The notes beneath the pieces were generated by a model. It was not told the origin of the DNA and did no database searches. It saw only the letters and a list, made by a program, of their open reading frames with translations. A program made the translations under genes and the position numbers. Shown here piece after piece: positions 1 to 10,929 of a stretch of 64,000 bases of DNA. Where the stretch lies: contig BSYO01000002.1 of NCBI GenBank assembly GCA_033239525.1, positions 29,122,068-29,186,067 of the forward strand. Direction: 5' to 3'. Position 1 is the stretch's first letter; every line of letters starts with the position of its first letter. The DNA is from Nepenthes gracilis (taxonomy: Eukaryota; Streptophyta; Magnoliopsida; Caryophyllales; Nepenthaceae).

Positions 1-1190
1 GAGAGTAAATGACGAAATTTATTTAGCGGAGAGTAAATTCGGATAGAAGAATCCCGTCAACAGGAGGTTGACTGTCTGAGTGAAGAAGCCGATCAACTGA
101 AGGTTGACCGGTTGAGGGCTGCAGGAGTACTGCTGGATGGCGGATGGGTAGCAGAAGACGGTCAACGAGGAGGTTGATCGGATGAAAGCAAAGGATGGTC
201 ATCAGAAGGTTAACCGGCTGAGGCTTGAAAGGAAATCCGAAGAGGATTTTCGGAGAGTATTTTTGGAGTTAAAAATGTTGGAGTGCCTTTTCGAAGAGCT
301 GGTCAATCAACAGGTTGACCGGAAGAATTTACCAGTTAGTATTACTGGTATGAAATCGCCCGCGGATATGGCTGAGTGTACGGTAGTGCCCGGAGACATA
401 GGTTGTGTGCAGTGATGATCGAGGACATGGGATATCCGAGATTGTTGTCACTACCTGGAGACCAAGGAACGCCAAAAGACTCTTGTGATGGCCAAAGGGC
501 ACAGATGGTCTGAAGACTTGACTGCAGCAACGACTAAGGACGTCGTGGACAGTTGGAAGCAAGTTGTGGACAATTGGTTATACATAGTAGGTGATAGATC
601 TACAGTGTATGCGCTATCTGTGCAGGTGACGGGTTACAGAGTTAGTGGATAAAGTTGTTGGCAGGTTGCAAAGCAGATAGTAGGTATTTGTCCACACGTA
701 ATTTGCTTATTGGTTGAAGGTCTCCGGACAGATTATTATATAAACGCATGTTGGGCATGCTGTGCAAGAGTGTGGTAGCACCAGCGTGAGAGTGAAAAAC
801 CAACAATGGTGCGGGTTGCACCGCACTCACGGCGCTGTGTGCCGGCCGCATGAGTACGGGAGTGAAACGACGGTTGCCGTTTCACCAACTCTTGTAAAAT
901 TTTAGAGTAGAGAGCACCACAGTGAGGAGAGAAAGAGTAGAAGAAAAAAAGAGCAGTAAGTGAAATACAAAGTGTGTGACCTTTATATTCTCATATTCTG
1001 TTCTTCGGTTTTTGCCTCTAAGGTTGTGTAGTCATGGTGGTTGTTGTATTCTATCACTGGATTTATGTAACCATTTTGCATAGTAAATTTATTGGTGGAT
1101 TTTATATCTCGTAATTTTTTTCCTCTGGTTTGTGAAAGGATTTTCACGTAAAAAATACTATTCAATTCTTGTATTCTTTGTTCCTACTAA
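1..1190 (+). mobile_element. Partial copia-type LTR (window starts inside it)
   Basis: No host gene is visible. The stretch resembles the LTRs of the copia element at 5580-9015. It has GGTTGACC/GTCAAC-rich U3-like DNA (about 50-350), a TATA-like TATATAAACG near 738 followed by a GCATG-TTGG-GCATG palindrome, and a U5-like end (about 980-1160) with the TTTTCACGTAAAA signature also seen in the other copia LTRs here. No clean terminal CA or primer-binding site follows, so the 3' edge is approximate and the LTR is probably truncated or a degraded solo LTR. Short ORFs in it are not credible genes. Confidence 0.55.
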
Positions 1191-2329
1191 ATGGTGGCTG
1201 TCGATGACGGGAGATTCAGATATTCCGCTATTACTGGATCGGGTCGATCTGGGTGTCGAACCCTAATAATTTTCTAGTAAATCTTATGTTATTTTTTTAC
1301 ATACTTTTTTTGTTGCCGTCAAATCATTTCACGTAAACTACTTGTGAATTGTCATTTGAATGAAAGTTTGATAGTCTTATAGGACTTTTACATGACGCTC
1401 CTATGAATTTAACTCGGTAATCTTCAGACTTACTCCTCCATAGAAGTGCACGATAAGCATTTAAGCAACAGACTTCCAAATTCAATCGACATGATGCCCA
1501 CGCAAGAGTCCCTTGAGCAACAGGTCATTTATCTTTGCCAGTCCAAAACATTTTAAGAGCGCTGAACAGAGAAAAAAAAGAAAAAATGGATATGTTTCAA
1601 AGCATCTCAGATACATTTCTTTTAGCTTTTATATAGAATTATTTACCGATTGCTTTATCTTGTTTACTCTCACTATATTCCTCGTCCAAGTTGTTCATTT
1701 CAATGTACTGTAACTTAGGGACTTTAGTGGGATAATTATAACCAAACTTGTAAATAATGAATATGTTTTGGACACAATATCTATAATTTTTCTTCCCATT
1801 TACAAAGTATATTCACATAAAACCCGTATGTTCTTGATTATATAATTTAATTTGTATATAATCTTGATATTTGTTTCCTCACAAATTCGAATATAAAGGA
1901 TGCAGTGGATCAATTCTTATAGAAATTTGACATTAGTTTTACACGGGTAAATTTTTAGTGTACCATCAAATACATCATAGATAACGACTTTTGTCCTCAA
2001 CGTTTTCCCAGATGGAGACTGACAATAGAAACACTTGTTGGCAAAAAGGCCCCAAAAATAGTGTAGTCTTATTCATTAAGTCTAGAACTTTCTCTAAAGT
2101 TCGTATCACACTTCACTCCTTTAAATATGAGTCCAATTTGGGTTTCATTTCCCTTCAACAAGCAATATCGGAGCTCTTTTCCAAATACCAAGTATTTGAA
2201 GAAATGGTGCAGTTTTTCTAACTATAATCTTTTGTTTTCCTTGTTCTTTTTTTTTTTTTTTGAAAGAGTTTGCTGCTAACATACTATAAATGTATACTAC
2301 ACTCTAAATTATACTGTTTAATGCTGTAG
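1191..2329. other. Upstream region of the NPF transporter gene, no ORF recognised
   Basis: AT-rich sequence without a recognisable gene. It should hold the promoter, and the missing first coding exon, of the transporter that starts being readable at 2330. The ORF at 1991-2221 does not resemble an NPF N-terminus. A T-tract at about 2250-2262 and TAG at 2327-2329 look like the 3' end of an intron. Confidence 0.5.
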
Positions 2330-5300
2330 GAAGAAGCACAACAGGTAAGCGAACGGGAAGCTTATGTAGATTGGAGGAACAGGCTTGCCATTAAAGGCCA
2401 CCACGGTGGTGTTCGTGCAGCCTCCTGTGTCTTAGGTTAGTACAATTTCCGTCTCAACCCTAGAAAAAGTAACCCAATATACGAAACTCTCATTATACAT
2501 GGAGTTTGGAACAAAATTAATCTTTTTTGGATCTATTATATAAAATTTGCAGAATATTTTGTGAGATATTATTTTTACTAGGTCATAAAACTATAACTCT
2601 ATCATTACATTGAGAAATACTTCAACTTTAGAACTAACTATAGTATAGGGTTGATATTAAGTATAATCCAAATTCATTTTATGTGACTGACTAATCTAAA
2701 ATCCAAACCTAAAGAGTTTATAGTATAACTTGAGGTGAATTTTGAAATGAGATTAGAAGTAATATTAGGCAAACTGAACCGAATGTATGGATTTGTTATG
2801 CTTTTGGGCCAATTAGTTATACTACAGTTATGTGGGGGCATTTGTGATGTATAGGTTTTCTGAAACCTCTCTTTGAAACCTTTCTTTCTTTGCATGTGGG
2901 TCTTTCTTTTTAGATTTTTTTCATCTAAATTTAATATTTTATTGTGCGATTATTTGTCATTTATTATTTATAATCTCCTAAATCCCTAATAGATGGGATT
3001 ATAAGAGAAAGTAAACCTTGGCAAAATGGTAAGACAATTATGGATTTAAATCAGATAAACAGCCCGTCCGCAACGTAAGTGTAAGGCCGTGTACATTTGA
3101 CACTTTCCACTCCTGATGTGCGGGGAACATTGTGCACTACATCGTCATTCGATTAGTGACATTGACAATAGTTGTTTTCTTTTGGTTGTTGACTTTTTAA
3201 GTTGTGGAGATATTGGAGAACCTTGCGTACCTGGCGAATGCAAGCAACCTTGTGATTTATCTGTCAAAGTATATGCACTTCTCTCCCTCAAGTTCGGCCA
3301 ACACGGTGACCACTTTCATGGGCACATCTTTCCTGCTTGCCGTTCTCGGTGGCTTCTTGTCTGATGCGTTCTTCACCACCTATAGCATATTTCTTATAAG
3401 TGCTGCCATAGAATTCATGGTAAGTAATTGCTAAAACGTGGACCTTTCAGACTGCAAGAACGTTTCTAAATATGCAAGAATTTATTGTTGACCATGCTAG
3501 TTGTTTGGATCCTACGAAGACATACCCGAGCTCTAACTCACAAGATTAGAAACCAGAATTAGAAATCCGAAATAAGCTTAAATCCATCCATGGAGAATCC
3601 TACTTTACAGAAGTTATCAGTAACCTCAACTTGCTGGAACAGGGACTCATAATACTCACAGTGCAAGCTCATTTGCCATCAGTTCAACCGCCAACCTGTT
3701 TCTCCACCGCCACTGCCGGTACAACCACCACCGGATGCCACGAAGTTAAAGGTGCAAAAGCAGCAATTTTATTTACAGGCCTGTATTTGGTTGCTCTTGG
3801 TGTAGGAGGGATCAAAGGGTCGCTCCCTCCACACGGGGCAGAGCAGTTTGACGAGAACACAGAAGAAGGGAGAAAGCGGAGGTCAATTTTCTTCAATTAT
3901 TACGTCTTCTGCCTCTCCTGTGGAGCTCTGATTGCTGTAACTTTTGCAGTGTGGATTGAAGATAACAAAGGCTGGCAATGGGGATTTGGAGTCTCCACCA
4001 TTAGCATACTCTTCTCTGCGTTGGTGTTTCTCCTTGGCTCTGCCACCTACAGAACGAAGGTTCCTGCAGGAAGCCCCATTACAATCATATTTAAGGTACC
4101 TCTTACAACAATGGAGATTATATATCTAGGTATTTTTGTTGCCATCTGATGATTCAATAAAGTCCCCAAACTAAATCCAAAAATTTTGTGGATTCAAACC
4201 ACGGTGCAACGAAAAATTCAGATCTTCCGTCAAATGTTACCTTACCTCTCAATTGACCCAAGGAACAATAAAAAATAAATAACAAAATATACAACTTATA
4301 TAATAATTTTAACATAAAAAAATATTTTTTAATAAAGAAAAAGATTATTAAATAGATCTCTGAACAGATCAATTATAAATATTTGATTATAAATAATATC
4401 ATATAATAGTACTTTACAATAATCTGTATGAATAAATTGTTGGGTTTTAGGTCATTTTAGTGTGAGTCATTTACCAATTAACATATCATCTAGTGGTATG
4501 TTTAATATTATATGAGAATTAGCTCGAGCGAAAAAATTTTTTGAGTGACACATGATAGATATTTAAATAGAGCATATGCCCTATTTGCCTAGAGAAGTAG
4601 AGCCCAGTGCACGCTACACGTGTATGATTCGTTCAAAAAAATCACACCTAATATGTCACTAAGGGGTGCTTGTGCACCATCCATCCAATAAGTCTGTGCT
4701 TAATGGCCGCCTGAAGAGTGCCAGTGTACCAATACAATTATAAATTGTCCTAACGCAATTTTATGACATTCAATACAATTATTTTTAATTCTTGAGTGTC
4801 AATATAGTAAGAAAAAGAAGAGAAATAGAGAAAAATGAATCAGAGAAATATTTACTCATTCGTTTGAATTTTAAATCATATTTCATTCTTTATTAATTTG
4901 AGTATGTTATTTTTATTGTGGTAAAGAATATTATACCAATCTTTTTTTTTTCCATTTGCTATTATACTCTCTATTACTCTATTTAGCATTACAATGTGCT
5001 GTATCATATTTGTCAGAGATTTTTTATAACCGAGACTTATAGTGTAATAGATATTTTTTCGATTCATTATTTATGATTATCATTTTATGTTGTGTATTAT
5101 CTTATTATTACCTCACAAATTCAAATAAGGAGTTTAGAAATGATCATCGAAGAAATTAGTTCTCGGTTTTCTGGGTAAAATTTTGGTATTCAGAATACTA
5201 ACATGAATGGCTAAAACTAATTCTAATACATCTATCAACTAATAAGAGCAAAAATGAACAATGAAATTCAAAATAAATCTCAATTGGATGCCAAAATATT

Positions 5301-8300
5301 CTCATTCTTTTCATTTTCCTATTTTTTATATTTCTTGTTGCACCTTTAAATCAAAATATTCTCAAATTTTCTAAAGTCTAAATAATGCCTTCTATATTGG
5401 TGCTATCATTTGAATATCAAACTTAGAAGTTCAAATGCCAAATGCAAATTTTGGCCCAAAGCACATGGCTCTTCATATTCTATCAGGTGCGCATCAAGAG
5501 AAAAAGTCATTGTCTTTCACGCACAAGCATCCTTATACTATTTCAATTATGCACATGTACCCTTCAAACACCAATCATGTGTTGGAAAATGGTTACTCCT
5601 TTGTGGGTGATTTCAACAAACTAGTTTGTCATCGGGGTGCATTAGCAGGTTAAAGTATGATAACCGGCTGGAAGGCAAATCCAGCCAACGTTGGTCAACG
5701 GACGGTCAACGCTGGTCAACGGACGGAGTCAACAGAAATGACATCAACGGATGGCCAACCGGTCAACGGGGTTGGCCAGGATGGTCGCAAGAGATGGTCC
5801 AGTAGGTTGAGGATCCGGCCTATTTGACTAGAAAATACCTGAGCGCTTTGCGGTCAACATGTCGACATGTTATGGGAAGGAAGAATAGTTGGTACAATGG
5901 TATGGAATCGATGAGGAACAAGGAATTGGCTAAGGACTTGGGCTGCAAGAACGATCGAGGACATCATGGGCCAGTTTGCAACAAGTTGCTAGGCAATGCA
6001 AAAATATTGGCCATGTGCAAGTGGCAGGTTGCGGCTAGTTAGTGGATGAACAAGAGTGGCGGCATCACTCAACCCGTCTTTACACCACCATATATATATG
6101 CATCTTGCTGGGCATGCGGGAGGAAAAAAGAGAGCGGAGAGTGAAAAGCAAGTATCCAAGCACGGTAAAGTGTAAGGAGGGAAAATCCAAGGGTGAAGGA
6201 ACAAGAGAGGGTGCACCACCGGTGAGAAGGAAAGGAAAGAAAAACAGAGTAAAAGAGTGGAACTCCGGTGATATTTTTCTTTTGTTATTCTCTGGTGTGT
6301 AGCGGATACTCCATCTCGGGGTTTGTAAACTATTTTTCACATAAGTGGATTTGTCTGACTTACTCCCATAAGGGTTTCACGTAAAACGGCGCGTGTGCTT
6401 CCTCTTCCTCTTTCTTTTCTCTATTTATCATTTTCCTTGACGACCTCTTTCCCGCCAACAAGTGGTATGCACCGGAACGTGGCGTCGGTTGGATAGCGTC
6501 GTTAAAGAATGGGACATTCAATGTGAGTGATTCAATGGGCAAAATAATTTCATCCTTCGCAGAAAGGGTGAGGAATATTTTCAGGAAGGAAGCAGTAATA
6601 GCTCTCGTTTCTGCAAGAAAAGAGGGAGCCAACTCCACTATTAAATTGTGTTTGCGGACAACACATGTCCTCGGACTGGTGCACTGCCGGCCGAGGTCCT
6701 GGGAGAAGCTTTACAAGTCCAAGTCCTCGACAAAGCCAGATGTAGAAGAAATGGCTGCGGTTTCGGAAGGTGAGTGCTTGAGAAGCACTTGGGACGAGTT
6801 CATCAGATGTCGGTCCTTGATGAGAAGATCAAGGAGGAAGAGAAAAAGCCTCTCTACCGGCCTCACCGGGAGGAACACACCCGGGAGGTCCTTGTCTGCA
6901 CAGGGCCGAGGTGCAGGAGAAGCTTGAGCAAGTCCAACAAGCAGCGGCAGTATATATGAAGAAGCGGTTATGCTGCAAGGTGGAAGGTGAGTGCTTTGAG
7001 AAGCACTTTGGGACGAAGTTCAACCGGGCCATAACTTGAGATCTCGGTCCTTGATGAGAAGATCAAGGAGGAAGACAAAGCGCTTCAAACCGCCTCATAC
7101 GATCATATTGTCACACGTTGTTGTTCGGGAAGGACACACAAGGCTGGACGAGGTCATAGCTTCCCTACTTATGAACGTCAAGGCGAAGGGAAGCGGTGAG
7201 GCCTCAAGCTCTCGGGAAAGTGTTACGGTAACATGATCGAGGACAAAGGAGATCCGCACCGGTATTAGACGGAGATAACAGCAGTAGCAAGCCGGGAAGG
7301 AAGGAGTTGCTTCTTATGTGGCAAGAAAGGTCACATAAAGAAGGATCACGGAGGAGGAGGAGGCATGATGAGGAGGGCGGCGAATCGGGAGAAAAGGGAT
7401 CAGTTGAAGATCAGGAGACCTTTTTTCTACGTGGAGACCTCCAGTGGTCCACGCGGGGAAGAAAAGCAGCCCATGCCGGGAGACGAGTTGGGTGATGGAT
7501 GGTGGGGCCTCACACCATGCAACACCGAGGAAGTCCCACTTCAAGAGTTACACGCCTGGGCGGCCACGGGGTGTTCAAGATGGTAACGGTGGCTCGTCTA
7601 GGGTCGTTGGCATTGGGGATGTTTGCTTGAGGACAAGCAACGGAATACACTCGGCCGGAGGGCGTGCGACATGCCCCGGACTTGAGGTTGAATGTAATTT
7701 TGGGAAGCTTGATGAGAAAGGCTTCGGGAACGGCCAGTGGAAGCTCACCAAAGGCGCGGTGATGGCAAGGGGAAGCGGGACATCAGGAAGGTATTTGATG
7801 AAGGCCTGTACTGCCAAAGGAAATGCCAAGATGACCAAATGGGGTGTTGGTCGATGTGGTGGCAGAGGACGACCGAGAGGTAAACGGGGCTGTGTAGAGC
7901 CAAGGGCGGAGCTGTGTAGAGCCAAGGGTGGAGCGAGGACAGGCGGAAGGCCAAGGCGGAGGAGAGAAAGGACCAACGGCGGAGCCCGCCAGGGAGCCCG
8001 AGAACCAAAGAAGGTCATGGTAGGTGGCGAAGGCAAGGGAGAATTCTACAGACAAGGATCAAGGGGAGTGGGTTTACTCCAAACTCGGTGGGGCGGAGGA
8101 AGGTGTCATTCAGGCTTGCGGAGGCCAACGCCGGATCCCAGTTTTTGAGGAGGAAGGCAGGCGGCGACTGATCGCCGAAAAAGGCGAAGGTATCACCCAC
8201 AAGGTCGTGAGGGAAGTTTGTTGGAAAACGGTCACTCCTTTGTGGGTGATTTCCAACAAACTAGTTTGTCGTTTTTCATTATTTGGTTAAAGTATGATTA

Positions 8301-10240
8301 TTAACGCCGATCAACTGTATGTCAGGAGGTTCTAAAGATGGCCAATGAGGTTGACTTGATCCTGGCCAACCGGAAGGTTGGCCAAAGCTAAAATTGGAAA
8401 GGAAATGAAATGATTTCCTTATAGTATTTCGGAGTAGAAAATCTTGGAGCGAGCTTTGATTTAGGTCAACATGTTGAGTATGGAATAATCGAGCGAACGC
8501 GGAAGACTCTTTGATGCCAATTAGGAGAACGACCGAGGACATCGCTTTTTGCAGCGAGAGCGCACCCAAATTCAGTGGCGGAGTTGCAGAGTTGGTGGAT
8601 GAAGTGTTGCGGAAGCAGGTGGCGGGCATTTGAATTGGTTGAAGGCTTCGAGAGACCACCATATATATGCATGCTGGGCATGCAGGAGGAAAAAGAGAGC
8701 TGGAGAGTGAAAAGCAAGTATCCAAGCACGGTAAAGTGTAAGGAGGGAAAATCCAAGGGTGAAGGAACAAGAGAGGGGTGCACCACCAGTGAGAAGGAAA
8801 GGAAAGAAAAACAGAGAGTAAAAGAGTGGAGTGTTTCCCGTTTACTCCGGTGATATTTTTCTTTTGTTATTCTCGGGTGTGTAAGCGGATCTTCCATCTC
8901 GGGGTTTCAGAATCTATTTTTCACATAGTGGATTCTTTGTCGACTTTCGTGGTTTTCCTTACTTCCAAAGGGTTTTTCGCGTGTGCTTCCTCTTCCTCTT
9001 TCTTTTTGGCCAACATCATGCACTAGCACTTCTTTCACTTCAGAAAATCCTCGTATTAACATTAAATGCACTATTAGATGATATTCGTTGGACGTAATAT
9101 TCACAGGAGAATAACCTAAAATCCAATATTTTTTCATCTGTAGTCACTCTACAAACCAAATTTGATCATTTAAATGCCATCAGTGATTTGAATAAGATCT
9201 TGAGTTCTTGCTTTAAGTTCCTGCTCAATTGCTAATTCGAGTTATTTCATTTGCTAATGTTCCGACAGGTTTTGACAGCCGCAGTTTACAACAAGAGCTT
9301 TCTCACGAAGCCTCACAACACTGCCATGGACAGGGGAACAAGCCCATCCACTGGAATCGGAAACAACGTTGAAGAAGCAACAAACTCGAACCAAAACGAT
9401 GATACTGAAACGGGAACTCAGGACTTGAAGTTTCTTGATATGGCAGTGAGAGATGACCCTGTTCATCAATCGCTCGAATGCACAAAAAAGCAAGTGGAAG
9501 AGGTGAAGATAGTCCTTAGGACCATCCCCATCTTCGCTTCGACGGTGATGCTAAACTGCTGCCTTGCTCAGCTGTCCACCTTCTCCATCCAGCAAGCTGC
9601 CACCATGAACACCCACATCGGAACCCTAAGAGTCCCGCCGGCATCTCTCCCCGTCTTCCCTGTCGTCTTTACCATGATCCTTGCGCCGGTGTACAGCCAT
9701 CTTCTCCTTCCCTTTGCGAGAAAAATAACCAAAACAGAAATGGGAATCACGCACCTACAACGAATTGGGACTGGGCTGGCTATGTCAGTGGCGGCCATGG
9801 CTGTAGCAGCCATCGTGGAGATGAAGAGAAAGAGGGTGGCGGCCGAACATGAGCTGACGAACTCCACAGAGTCATTACCCATCACATTCCTCTGGATTGC
9901 GCTGCAGTATCTGTTCCTTGGCTCAGCTGATCTTTTCAGCTTAGCTGGGCTAATGGAATTCTTCTTCACAGAGGCTCCAGTAAGCATGAGATCCTTGGCG
10001 ACTGCCCTCTCTTGGGCCTCATTAGCCATGGGTTACTACCTAAGCTCAGTGCTCGTATCAATTGTCAATGGGGTCACAGGATACTTCGGCCGCACCCCAT
10101 GGCTCGTCGGAAACAACCTCAACCATTACCACTTAGAAAGGTTTTACTGGCTCATGTGTGTGTTGAGTGGACTAAACCTCTTGCATTATCTCTTCTGGGC
10201 GAATCGCTACGAATACAGATCGACGAAAACAAGTAACTAA
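2330..10240 (+). CDS. NRT1/PTR family transporter, NPF4 clade (NPF4.5/4.6-like)
   Basis: Membrane transporter of the major facilitator superfamily. NPF4 members import abscisic acid and/or nitrate at the plasma membrane; the substrate here is inferred from clade only. Readable exons are 2330-2435, 3202-3419, 3643-4095 and 9269-10240, all joining in frame through GT-AG introns, giving 582 residues against about 585 for the family. Landmarks: YVDWRNRLAIKG near the N-terminus, VVEILENLAYLANASNLVIYL (TM1-TM2, joined across intron 1), the GVGGIKGSLPPHGAEQFDE loop, FFNYYVFCLSCGALIAVTF, a variable hydrophilic loop early in exon 4, then SMRSLATALSWASLAMGYYL and the C-terminal YWLMCVLSG. An in-frame TAG lies directly before 2330, so a few N-terminal codons must sit in an unidentified upstream exon. 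The last intron (4096-9268) contains a copia insertion. No frameshift or stop occurs in the exons, so the gene may well be functional. Confidence 0.9.
5580..6460 (+). repeat. 5' LTR of the intronic copia element
   Basis: 881 bp, TGTTGG...CCAACA. It holds direct GGTCAACGGACGG repeats near 5690-5730, a TATA-like CCATATATATATGCAT near 6089, and a GGGCATGC palindrome just after it, probably around the transcription start. The U5 end carries GGGTTTCACGTAAAA. Confidence 0.9.
6461..8218 (+). pseudogene. Degenerate copia gag and protease start
   Basis: No long open frame remains, but fragments are recognisable. Near 6523-6660 there is SFAERVRNIFRKEAVIAL, a gag N-terminal piece. Two overlapping copies of the same gag segment (LDEKIKEE-type) lie near 6775-6860 and 6990-7080. 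A zinc knuckle CFLCGKKGHIKKDH is at 7308-7349 (CX2CX4HX4H, last Cys replaced by His). DGGASHHATPRKSHFKSYTP near 7500-7560 matches the copia protease start, with the catalytic DSG changed to DGG. Nothing of integrase or reverse transcriptase is present. The 7745-8200 part is GC-rich, with a GGAGCTGTGTAGAGCCAAGGG repeat and no recognised origin. Confidence 0.75.
8219..9015 (+). repeat. 3' LTR of the intronic copia element
   Basis: 797 bp with the same ends as the 5' LTR and clear similarity along its length, including the TATATATGCATGCTGGGCATGC block near 8662. It is 84 bp shorter than the 5' LTR, so the two have diverged by indels and the insertion is not recent. Confidence 0.9.
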
Positions 10241-10929
10241 ACAGTTTATTCAAAGTTTTGCAGCATTAAAATGTCAGGTTAGACGTGTTAGAGAGCAGCC
10301 TGAATCTCTATTTTTGGTGACTAAGGTTGCCCGTTTACTTTAGCCCTAAGACATGATATTTTTTAAATAATGCAGATGGGCACAGAGTTGATTAAGTTGA
10401 GGAAACTGTAAAACTTTATGAAGTCAATGTATTTCACATGTCATCCAATTATTATATTATTTTATATTTAATAATATGAAACTAATTATTAGTAAAATAT
10501 GTAAATTTATAAGTATAATTCTTTTCCTGAAAAATTTAAAAATATTTTTCTCCATTCACTCATATCTGTTTTTCTTTTGAAATAGAATTTTAAAATTTTT
10601 ATTAAAAGTGATAGGCTGCAGTTTGTCTGATCCAAGCTTAAAAATAGCAAAAAGAGAAAGTGAAGAAACATCCTGTAATTCAAATTCTAGAAAGAAGTAA
10701 TGGGATGCAGTTTTCAAAAAAAACTCAAAATTAATTTCTTTCTCTTCATCTTTATCCTCATTTTTTATTAACAGTTTTAGAACTTCTTTAAAAAATAATG
10801 GAATGTAATTTTTTTGATCAAAGCTTTGAAATAGAAGAAAAAATGAAGTTAAAATGCTTCTTATAACTTAAATTCTTAAAAAAAAACTTTTTTTTATTCA
10901 CAAAAAATGTTCATTTTCACAATAATACA
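10241..10929. other. 3' flank of the NPF gene, AT-rich
   Basis: This should contain the transcript 3' UTR and polyadenylation site. AT-rich with several A- and T-runs. No gene or clear repeat seen. Confidence 0.5.

Larger units (their letters stand above)
5580..9015 (+). mobile_element. Non-autonomous Ty1/copia-type LTR retrotransposon in an intron
   Basis: Complete by structure. The 5' LTR is 5580-6460 and the 3' LTR 8219-9015; both begin TGTTGG and end CCAACA. The element is flanked by TCATG at 5575-5579 and 9016-9020, a 5-bp target-site duplication. A primer-binding-like AGTGGTATGCACC follows the 5' LTR, where TGGTATCAGAGC is the usual initiator-Met tRNA site. A purine-rich GTGAGGGAAG precedes the 3' LTR. 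The 1758-bp interior holds only scrambled gag and the start of the protease; integrase, reverse transcriptase and RNase H are absent. It must have moved, if at all, using enzymes from another element. It has the same orientation as the host gene. Confidence 0.92.
4096..9268 (+). other. Long last intron of the NPF gene
   Basis: A 5173-bp intron with donor AAG|GTACC and acceptor CCGACAG|GTTTTG. The first 1.5 kb (4096-5574) is AT-rich with no recognisable gene. The rest is mostly the retrotransposon at 5580-9015. Without the element and one 5-bp duplication it would be about 1.7 kb. Confidence 0.85.

Noticed and set aside
1991..2221. ORF that could be the first NPF exon
   Set aside because: The sequence does not resemble an NPF N-terminus and does not end at a donor site that joins to 2330 in frame.
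7575..8036. 153-codon Pro/Leu-rich ORF on the minus strand
   Set aside because: Antisense shadow of the GC-rich interior of the copia-derived element; composition only, no domain.
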